Assembly (NCBI GenBank): GCA_965199845.1
Contig: CBDATZ010000054.1
Location: 186,001-250,000 of the forward strand
Source: Ilyomonas sp965199845
Lineage (GTDB): Bacteria; Bacteroidota; Bacteroidia; Chitinophagales; Chitinophagaceae
Length of the DNA: 64,000 nt
Direction: 5' to 3'
Positions 18,534-25,898 of the stretch are shown in pieces; the stretch's first letter is position 1; every line of letters begins with the position of its first letter. A program made the position numbers and the translations under genes. Below the pieces are notes generated by a model that saw only the letters and a program-made list of their open reading frames with translations, was not told where the DNA came from and searched no databases.

Positions 18534-19211
18534 ATGATAAAAATTACGGAATTAGAAAAAGTATACCGCACGGAAGAAGTAGAAACCATTGCCCTTAACA
18601 AATTAACCATAGATGTGAAAGAAGGCGAGTTTGTTGCCATCATGGGACCTTCCGGTTGCGGCAAATCAACCTTATTAAATATCCTGGGTTTATTAGATGA
18701 TCCCGATAAAGGCAGCTTCGTTTTTAACGGCATTGAAGTGGCGCATTTCAATGAGCGCAAGCGAGCCGATGTGCGCAAGCACAACATTGGTTTTGTATTT
18801 CAAAGTTTTAATTTGATTGATGAGCTGACTGTTTACGAAAATGTAGAATTGCCTCTCATTTATACCGGCGTAAAAGCGGATGAGCGTAAAAAACGCGTTG
18901 AATATGTTTTGGATAAAGTACAAATCATGCATCGCCGAAACCACTATCCACAGCAGCTTTCAGGTGGTCAGCAACAGCGTGTTGCCGTAGCGCGCGCCGT
19001 TGTAAACAACCCGAAACTAATACTTGCCGATGAACCTACCGGAAACCTCGACAGCAACAACGGTAATGAAGTTATGGAACTTCTTACGGAGTTAAATGAA
19101 CAAGGCACAACGATTATTATGGTAACACATAGTGAGCACGATGCGCGTTACAGCCACCGTATTATTCGTATGCTCGACGGACAAACCGTTACGCAGAATA
19201 TCTTAGTATAA
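18534..19211 (+). CDS. ABC transporter ATPase (MacB/LolD type)
   Basis: 225-residue ATPase that powers a type VII (MacB/LolCDE-like) transporter. Walker A GPSGCGKST (about 39-47), Q loop VFQSFNL, signature LSGGQQQRVAVARA, Walker B LILADEPTGNLDS and H loop VTHSEHDA are all intact. It is the second gene after the adaptor. Family operons usually continue with an FtsX-like permease; here a reverse-strand dehydrogenase follows after 74 bases, so the permease must be encoded elsewhere if the system works. Confidence 0.95.
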   Translation: MIKITELEKVYRTEEVETIALNKLTIDVKEGEFVAIMGPSGCGKSTLLNILGLLDDPDKGSFVFNGIEVAHFNERKRADVRKHNIGFVFQSFNLIDELTVYENVELPLIYTGVKADERKKRVEYVLDKVQIMHRRNHYPQQLSGGQQQRVAVARAVVNNPKLILADEPTGNLDSNNGNEVMELLTELNEQGTTIIMVTHSEHDARYSHRIIRMLDGQTVTQNILV

Positions 19212-19285
19212 AAAAATGTGAAGTTTGAGATTGATGTAATACTATCAAAAATTTGATATGCGATCAACACCCGATTACAAATAAA

Positions 19286-20296
19286 TTACACTGTCATTGA
19301 TTTTTTCTTTTTACTCATCATCCACAAACCAGCCGTAACGCCGGCAAATAACAAACCGGCAACGGCTAATCGTTTGTTTCGCACAGCCGCATCGGCAGGC
19401 GAATTCCAGCCGCCGTAAACACTGGTTCCATATTCAACCGGTTCAAACAAATTGCCGCTTGTTACAGGCGTCTCTTCTGCCACGTTGAAATACGTTTTCA
19501 TAAACAAACCGGTGAAGTTGCGGGTAAGTTTAGGCGATATAAAATGAGCCAATCGTAATAAGGTTGCAACGCTTCCAATCGTTGTTCCATCTTTCGGTTG
19601 TATTGCCAGTTTCACCATGGCTTTTGCTACTTTCTGCGGGTCGTAAACTGGCGGCGCAGGCTTTAACATCACACCTGTATAATTAGCGGCATGTTGTGTT
19701 CCGGGCGTGTCTAAAAAAGCAGGAAACAAATCGCATACATGAATGTCTTTATACTTAGCCAACTCGCCGCGCAAAGCTTCAGAAAAGCCGCGAATACCAT
19801 ATTTACTTGCCGAATAACCAACGCCAAAAGGAACGGGCAACCAGCCGCCAACAGAAATGTTATTTATCAAAGATCCATAACCTTGTTTTATAAAATAAGG
19901 CAAGGCGGCATGTGCACCATGTACATAACCAATCAGGTTGGTTTCTATTACTTGTGTATGAACCTGAACCGGCGTTTTATCAAAATCACCGGCAGCTAAT
20001 ACACCGGCATTGTTTATCCAGACATCTATTTTTCCACTCAATTCTATAGCGGCTTTGGCAAGCTCTTTCACATCGTTTGCATTGGTAACATCAGTTACTA
20101 CGGCAATGGCGTTGGCACCCCATTCTTTACATTCTTCGGCTGCGCTGTACAAAGCTTTTTCACCTCGTGCAGCCAATACCAGCGTGACTTTGTGTTTTGC
20201 AAACTGAAGCGCCGCGGCACGACCAACGCCACTTGATGCGCCGGTAATAACAATGGTTTTATTTTGTAAGGATGATGTATCTAATTCTTTAGGCAT
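19286..20296 (-). CDS. SDR-family oxidoreductase with C-terminal membrane anchor
   Basis: NAD(P)-dependent short-chain dehydrogenase of unknown substrate. The 336-residue product has the Rossmann glycine motif GASSGVGRA (about 18-26), NNAGVLAAG, the catalytic Ser region INNISVGGW and YSASKYG with catalytic Tyr and Lys (about 161-165). A C-terminal extension beyond the roughly 250-residue core ends in a hydrophobic helix (LAVAGLLFAGVTAGLWMM) and KKKK, which likely anchors it to the inner membrane. Monocistronic and divergent from the GH13 gene. Confidence 0.9.
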   Translation of the reverse strand: MPKELDTSSLQNKTIVITGASSGVGRAAALQFAKHKVTLVLAARGEKALYSAAEECKEWGANAIAVVTDVTNANDVKELAKAAIELSGKIDVWINNAGVLAAGDFDKTPVQVHTQVIETNLIGYVHGAHAALPYFIKQGYGSLINNISVGGWLPVPFGVGYSASKYGIRGFSEALRGELAKYKDIHVCDLFPAFLDTPGTQHAANYTGVMLKPAPPVYDPQKVAKAMVKLAIQPKDGTTIGSVATLLRLAHFISPKLTRNFTGLFMKTYFNVAEETPVTSGNLFEPVEYGTSVYGGWNSPADAAVRNKRLAVAGLLFAGVTAGLWMMSKKKKSMTV

Positions 20297-20418
20297 AACA
20301 ATGTAATTGAGGCGAATAGTAAAGCAACATTTAAGCCATTAGACACAATTGCATCTTTATTGGCAACCGTTTTGCACGTCAGGAGAAACATAATTGTTCA
20401 CCTGTTTCCGGATTATCA

Positions 20419-22161
20419 ATGAAGAATCAGAAAGGTATTATTGCTGTTATTACTCTCATCATTATAGCTGTGGCTGTTTATTTTCTCACAAAAGAAAAAA
20501 GTGCTTTTTCTAATGATAAAGAAGTAGCGATAAAAGAGATTTCTCAAGATTCTGCAAACGCGTGGTGGTACAAAAAAGCTGTGATATATAATGTTGATGT
20601 AGAAAAATTTAAAGATGCAGATGGCGATGGCATTGGTGATTTTAAAGGCTTAACACAAAAGCTTTCTTATCTCGATTCATTAGGTTTCAATACCATTTGG
20701 TTGGCGCCCTTTCAACCAACACCAAACCTCGATGATGGTTATGATATTTCGGATTATTACAACATAGATAACCGGCTTGGCACAACGCAGGATTTTGATA
20801 CGTTTATGCAGGCTGCAAAAGCAAACAATATTCGCGTGATTATGGACCTCGTTGTGAATCATACATCCGACGAAAGTCCGTGGTTTAAAGAAGCCGAAAA
20901 GGATACAAATTCTGCTTATCACAAATGGTATGTATGGCAAACGAAAAGACCTGAAAATTATAATGTCGGCATGGTGTTTCCCGGCGTGCAAAAGGAAATC
21001 TGGAGTTACGATTCCATAGCTAAAGAATATTATTATCACCGCTTTTATAAGTTTCAGCCAGACTTAAATATGCAGAATAAAGACGTGCAGGCTGAAGTAA
21101 AAAAAATCATCAAATTCTGGTTAGATAAAGGTATTGCCGGGTTTCGTATGGATGCCGTTCCGTTTACCATAGAAATACCGCAAATCAAAGGCGATGATTT
21201 TCCTCTGCAATTCGAGCTTATCAACGATATGCGCAATTATATTGAATCCATCCGCAAAGATGCCATCATATTAGGCGAAGCGAATGTTGAACCCAAACTG
21301 AATGAAAAGTATTACGGACAAAATGGTGAGCGCATTAATATGATGTTTAATTTCTGGGTAAATCAACATTTGTTTTACGCGCTCACAACCGGCGAAGTAA
21401 AGCCATTGCAGAAAGCATTGGAGGAAACGAAAAACATTCCGCAGCAATCGCAGTGGGGACAGTTTCTCCGCAATCATGATGAAATAGATTTAGGCAGGTT
21501 ATCGAAGAAAGAAAGAGGCGAGGTTTATAAACGTATGGGACCCGAAGAGAGTATGCAATTGTACAATCGCGGTATTCGCAGAAGATTAGCGCCGATGCTT
21601 AATAATCTGGCAATGGAAAAAATGGCTTACAGCCTTTTATTTACGATGCCTTGTACGCCGGTTGTTCGTTATGGCGAAGAAATAGGAATGGGTGATAATT
21701 TAGCTCTTAACGAACGCGAAAGTGTACGCACACCAATGCAATGGGATAGCAGTAAAAATGCAGGTTTCTCTACAGCAGCCGTTACCATATCTCGGGTTAT
21801 TGACACGGGAAATTATACTTACAAAAAAGTAAATGTGGCAGCAGAACACGAAGATAAAAAAGCGTTGCTGCCGTTTATAAAAGAAATTATTCAATTACAC
21901 AAAAACTTACCGCAAATCAGCTATGGAAACTGGAACCTGGTTGATACAAAATCAAATTCGGTACTTGGCATTCGTTACGAATGGCAGGGCAAAACAATTA
22001 TTGTTTTACACAACCTGAGCGATAAAGAACAAACAATAAATTTGCACGAAAATCATACTTTACAAACCCTGCTTTCTTCTGCCAATAATACAGATAATGT
22101 TGAAGGAAATAAAGATATAAAGCTGGCTGGTTATGGCTTTTTGTGGTTGCAGGTTCAATAG
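20419..22161 (+). CDS. GH13 alpha-glucan enzyme, trehalose-synthase-like, membrane-anchored
   Basis: 580-residue GH13 enzyme. The catalytic triad is complete: nucleophile Asp245 in GFRMDAVPF, acid/base Glu287 in ILGEAN and transition-state Asp354 in FLRNHDEIDL; a metal-binding loop DADGDGIGDF lies at 67-76. The RNHDE form and the domain order resemble trehalose synthase (maltose-trehalose isomerase) and related glucosidases rather than endo-amylases. Unlike cytoplasmic TreS it starts with a hydrophobic segment (about 6-23), so it is exported and anchored. No maltokinase or partner lies beside it. Activity on alpha-glucosides is secure; the exact reaction is not. Confidence 0.88.
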   Translation: MKNQKGIIAVITLIIIAVAVYFLTKEKSAFSNDKEVAIKEISQDSANAWWYKKAVIYNVDVEKFKDADGDGIGDFKGLTQKLSYLDSLGFNTIWLAPFQPTPNLDDGYDISDYYNIDNRLGTTQDFDTFMQAAKANNIRVIMDLVVNHTSDESPWFKEAEKDTNSAYHKWYVWQTKRPENYNVGMVFPGVQKEIWSYDSIAKEYYYHRFYKFQPDLNMQNKDVQAEVKKIIKFWLDKGIAGFRMDAVPFTIEIPQIKGDDFPLQFELINDMRNYIESIRKDAIILGEANVEPKLNEKYYGQNGERINMMFNFWVNQHLFYALTTGEVKPLQKALEETKNIPQQSQWGQFLRNHDEIDLGRLSKKERGEVYKRMGPEESMQLYNRGIRRRLAPMLNNLAMEKMAYSLLFTMPCTPVVRYGEEIGMGDNLALNERESVRTPMQWDSSKNAGFSTAAVTISRVIDTGNYTYKKVNVAAEHEDKKALLPFIKEIIQLHKNLPQISYGNWNLVDTKSNSVLGIRYEWQGKTIIVLHNLSDKEQTINLHENHTLQTLLSSANNTDNVEGNKDIKLAGYGFLWLQVQ

Positions 22162-22219
22162 TAAATATCACACACCAAATTGTTATAAATAATCACGTCT
22201 AACTTCTCACGTTTCACTT

Positions 22220-22852
22220 TTACACAATCTTATCTTTTAATGCTTTGGCAACCGCTTCGCTCTTAGAGTTTACATGCAATTTGTCATAAATATTACGAAT
22301 GTGGCTTCTTACGGTATCAATAGAAATATTCATATCGTAAGCAACCATTTTATAACTATTACCATCCACCAATAATTGCAACACTTCTTTTTCGCGCTCA
22401 GATAAATTATAATTACTTACAGCACGCGAAGGCTGACCGGCAAACATTTTTAAAACCTGTGTGGCAATGGAAGCATTCATGGGTGCGCCGCCTTCATACG
22501 CATCTGTAATGTATTCGATCAGTTTGGCAGGAGACGTTTTCTTTAACGTATAACCGTTAGCGCCGGCTTTAATGGCTTCAAAAATATTCTTGTTATCATC
22601 AAATACAGTCTGCATAAGAATTTTTACATCACTGTTCACTTTCCGAATGCACTTTACGCCTTCAATTCCGGTGCAGCCGGGCATATCAATATCCATCAAT
22701 ACAACGTCTGGTTTTAATACCGATATATCAGTTACCGCAGTTTCGCAATTATCAAACGCACCAACCACTTCAAAACCATCTGTGTTATCAAGAAGTAACT
22801 CTAAGGTTTCGCGCAGTTCCTTAATATCATCGTAAATCAAAATCTTTATCAT
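22220..22852 (-). CDS. NarL/LuxR-family response regulator (orphan)
   Basis: 210-residue DNA-binding regulator. Receiver with phosphoacceptor Asp54 in VVLMDIDMPG, conserved Thr and Lys (QTVFDD, TLKKTSP), then a LuxR-type helix-turn-helix (LSEREKEVLQLLVDGNSYKM ... TVRSHIRNIYDKLHV). No histidine kinase is adjacent. It is divergent from the DUF885 gene, with two abutting palindromes in between that could be autoregulatory sites. Confidence 0.93.
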   Translation of the reverse strand: MIKILIYDDIKELRETLELLLDNTDGFEVVGAFDNCETAVTDISVLKPDVVLMDIDMPGCTGIEGVKCIRKVNSDVKILMQTVFDDNKNIFEAIKAGANGYTLKKTSPAKLIEYITDAYEGGAPMNASIATQVLKMFAGQPSRAVSNYNLSEREKEVLQLLVDGNSYKMVAYDMNISIDTVRSHIRNIYDKLHVNSKSEAVAKALKDKIV

Positions 22853-22902
22853 TCTTCTTCGGTTTAATAGGCAAAAATATTTTATCGTGCATTCTTTTGT
22901 AC

Positions 22903-22930
22903 CGCATAAGTATGCGATACAAATTTGTAT
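22903..22930. promoter_or_regulatory. Two abutting palindromes upstream of the LuxR-type regulator
   Basis: CGCATA-AG-TATGCG (22903-22916) is directly followed by the perfect 14-base palindrome ATACAAATTTGTAT (22917-22930). They lie 51-78 bases before the regulator start, in the divergent promoter region. A -7-like box for the regulator (complement of CAAAAATA, 22872-22879) lies between them and the gene. Twofold symmetric tandem sites suit a dimeric helix-turn-helix protein. Confidence 0.5.
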
Positions 22931-23045
22931 TGTATAAAAATAAGAATTGATAAATCATAACAAAAGCAATTTATTATAAGAGCGCAATTGTATTGTTATC
23001 CTTTTTTCTTTTTTATATTTTTACAGCTACGCAAACTTCATCGCT

Positions 23046-24797
23046 ATGAAACAACTGCTTCTTATTCTTGGCTTGTCTTTTTTTATTTGTTGCAATAATT
23101 CGTCAACTAACAATCAAACCACTTCGCATAAATCTTCTTTTTCTTCTGTTGCTGATGATTATATAAACGGCTATTTAGCCTGGCGACCTTTGCAGGCTGT
23201 GGCGCTTGGTTTTCATGAATACGATGGAAAAATTGCCAGCTACAGCAAAGCTTCTCTCGACAGCGAACTGAGCCGTTTGCACCGTTCGTTATCTAACCTT
23301 GAACAAACAGATTCGTCTTCGCTCAGCGATAAAGATTGGTATGATTACCGCATTCTGCGTTCGGCTGTTGAAAGCGAAATTTTTAATTTTGAAAACATGA
23401 AAGCATACACGCATAACCCGATGACGTATGCCGGCGCGATAGATGTGAGTTTATATATCAAGCGAAATTTTGCGCCGCTTGATGAGCGTGTAAAAGATAT
23501 GATTGTAATCGAACAATCTTTGCCTTCTTTATTTGCGGCCGCCAAAGAAAATTTAGACGATTCGTTACCGAAACCATATATCGAAACGGCAATACAAATT
23601 GCGCAAGGCAATGCCGATTTTTTAAAAGGCGATTTGTTGCTTGCCTTGAAAGATTTGAAGAATGATACTTTGATGAAAGCCTTTACCACAGCGAACGACA
23701 GCGCAATTGCTTCATATCAAAACTTCATTAGCTGGCTGCAAAAAGAAAAGTTGCCAAAGGCAAATAACAAGTATGCAATTGGTAAAGACAATTATAAAAA
23801 AATGCTTTTGTACGATGAAGGCATTACGATGGAACCGGAGCAAATTTTAGCTATCGGTTTAGATGAACTAAAGAAAGAACAGGAACGTTTTAATGCGGCG
23901 GCGAAGATTATCAATCCAAATAAAAAACCAATTGCCGTGCATGATGATATGCAGAAAGAACATCCGTCTGCCGATAGTTTGATACCAAAAGCTAAAGAAC
24001 ATTTAGAAGCTATCCGGCATTTTTTATCAGATAAAAATATTTGCTCGATGCCTTCCGACGTTCGTGTGCAGGTAAAAGAAACGCCGCAGTTTGCCCGCGC
24101 CACCAGCACCGCTTCTATGGATGTTGTAGGTCCGTTTGAAAAGAAAGCCACAGAATCATATTACTACATTACACCGGTTGATGCTTTGTGGACAGCCAAA
24201 CAAAAAGAAGATTGGCTAAAACAATTCGATTATTATACAACAGATAATGTAACCGTTCACGAAGCGTATCCCGGGCATTATACACAGTTTCTTCATCTCA
24301 ACGCTTCTACTGCTACAAAGCCCGAAAAGATATTTGGTAATTATGCGTACATAGAAGGCTGGGCGCACTATTGCGAGCAAATGATGATTGAACAAGGCTT
24401 TGGTAATAATGGCGATTCTGTTGCGGCAGCCAAATATAAACTGGCGCAATCCGGCGATGCTTTGTTACGCTTGTGCCGCTTGTGTGTATCCATCAAAATG
24501 CACTGCCAGGGAATGACGATTGAAGAAGGAACCAAATTCTTTATGGACAATTGGTACCAGGGCGAAAAACCTTCTTACCAGGAAGCCTTACGTGGTTCAT
24601 TTGATCCCGGTTATTTATTTTATACCTTAGGTAAATTAGAAATTTTAAAGCTGCGCAACGATTACAAAATACAGGAAGGCAATAAATATTCTCTGAAAAC
24701 TTTTAATGATAAAATGATGGATAACGGAATGCCGCCGGTTCGTTTGCTTCGCGAAAGATTACTAACAAACAAGAGCAAGTGGAACGAGATATTGTGA
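23046..24797 (+). CDS. DUF885-family lipoprotein, putative metallo-hydrolase
   Basis: 583-residue predicted lipoprotein (signal with lipobox FICC, Cys about 17). The central-to-C-terminal region carries VHEAYPGHYTQF near residue 405, the HExxPGH signature of DUF885, followed about 40 residues later by a conserved Glu (YIEGWAHYCEQM), a pattern that suggests a zinc peptidase-like site. Family members are full length near 580-600, as here. No operon partner. Substrate unknown; peptidase activity is inference from the motif. Confidence 0.9.
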   Translation: MKQLLLILGLSFFICCNNSSTNNQTTSHKSSFSSVADDYINGYLAWRPLQAVALGFHEYDGKIASYSKASLDSELSRLHRSLSNLEQTDSSSLSDKDWYDYRILRSAVESEIFNFENMKAYTHNPMTYAGAIDVSLYIKRNFAPLDERVKDMIVIEQSLPSLFAAAKENLDDSLPKPYIETAIQIAQGNADFLKGDLLLALKDLKNDTLMKAFTTANDSAIASYQNFISWLQKEKLPKANNKYAIGKDNYKKMLLYDEGITMEPEQILAIGLDELKKEQERFNAAAKIINPNKKPIAVHDDMQKEHPSADSLIPKAKEHLEAIRHFLSDKNICSMPSDVRVQVKETPQFARATSTASMDVVGPFEKKATESYYYITPVDALWTAKQKEDWLKQFDYYTTDNVTVHEAYPGHYTQFLHLNASTATKPEKIFGNYAYIEGWAHYCEQMMIEQGFGNNGDSVAAAKYKLAQSGDALLRLCRLCVSIKMHCQGMTIEEGTKFFMDNWYQGEKPSYQEALRGSFDPGYLFYTLGKLEILKLRNDYKIQEGNKYSLKTFNDKMMDNGMPPVRLLRERLLTNKSKWNEIL

Positions 24798-25247
24798 GAT
24801 GATTTTGGTTATAAAAACAGACTCGCGTACAGCAATACTTTATTAACTGTGGTTTCGGTTTCTATTAGCAGTAAACTTTACTGTCTTCAATATTTTGTTA
24901 TTCTTATTTTGTATAATCGTGCTTTCTGTTTTTAGATGATATTTAGGTAGTTTCACGCTATATCAATGCCGGCATGAAGATGATAGTTTACAGTTTGTTT
25001 CATTAATAAATAAAGTGTCGAAACGAATTCGTATAAAACGAAAAAAGCTTGACAAACCGGGATTTGAAAGTATTAAATCGAAATATAGAATTAAAGTAGA
25101 TTTACAAATATTAATTGAGATTTTTCAGTCAATTTTTTGACAAGTATATTAGACAAAAATTATTGTTCAGCCTAATGATTCAGGCGCAAGTGTAAGAGTT
25201 GTGCGTAAGTGTACCAGATTACTTAACAGACAAATTTTTTTGACAAA
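24798..25247. other. 450-base gap, no gene seen
   Basis: AT-rich sequence between the DUF885 gene and the VOC gene. I see no ORF with coding character, no strong hairpin and no terminal repeats that would mark an insertion. Confidence 0.5.
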
Positions 25248-25736
25248 ATGAATAAGACATCAATATTAATTTTAGGACTTGTCATTTCATTCTGTTCCGG
25301 TTTTGCATTCAATACAATAATTGTTAAACAAAATAATTCTAACACAACAAAAATGAAAAAAGTAACAGGAATTGGCGGCATCTTTTTTAAATGCAAAGAC
25401 CCTAATAAAATGAATGAATGGTACAAAACGCATTTAGGTTTTGACACAAGTCAATATGGAACAAGCTTTGAATGGCGGCAGATTGATGACAGTACTAAAA
25501 AGGGAGTTACCCAATGGAGTCCATTTGCAGAAAATACAAAATATTTTGAGCCTTCAACCAAAGACTTTATGATAAACTATAGAGTTGAGAACTTGGAAGC
25601 TCTTGTAGAACAACTTAAAAATGAAGGCGTAACAATTGTAGACAAAATTGAGGCTTTTGACTATGGCAAATTTGTTCATATTATTGACGTTGAAGGCAAC
25701 AAGATTGAACTTTGGGAGCCTGCTGATAATGAGTAG
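25248..25736 (+). CDS. VOC-superfamily (glyoxalase-like) protein with N-terminal signal
   Basis: 162 residues. The domain from about residue 36 (KVTGIGGIFFKCKDPNKMNE) to the end has the beta-alpha-beta-beta-beta repeats of the vicinal oxygen chelate fold, finishing with VHIIDVEGNKIELWEPA, where the Glu is a usual metal ligand. The first 25 residues are hydrophobic (ILILGLVISFCSGFAFN), so this copy may be exported, which is unusual because the family is mostly cytoplasmic; Met36 (25353) is an alternative start that gives the bare domain. The gene and both flanks are visibly more AT-rich than neighbours. Substrate unknown. Confidence 0.82.
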   Translation: MNKTSILILGLVISFCSGFAFNTIIVKQNNSNTTKMKKVTGIGGIFFKCKDPNKMNEWYKTHLGFDTSQYGTSFEWRQIDDSTKKGVTQWSPFAENTKYFEPSTKDFMINYRVENLEALVEQLKNEGVTIVDKIEAFDYGKFVHIIDVEGNKIELWEPADNE

Positions 25737-25898
25737 AATACAATAGTTTGGCGGACGAACAAAATAGTAACGCTTGACGCACAACATCATTACTTTTTTG
25801 CAATAGCGGAACTTAACGGATTAATAACGCAAAGCCGCGAACATCGTGCGGAAGCTTTATGTTATAAAAATTCTATTGATTAATTCATGTGTACATGC

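Noticed and set aside
24798..25247. Insertion sequence remnant near the VOC gene
   Set aside because: I looked for transposase-like frames, terminal inverted repeats and target duplications and saw none.
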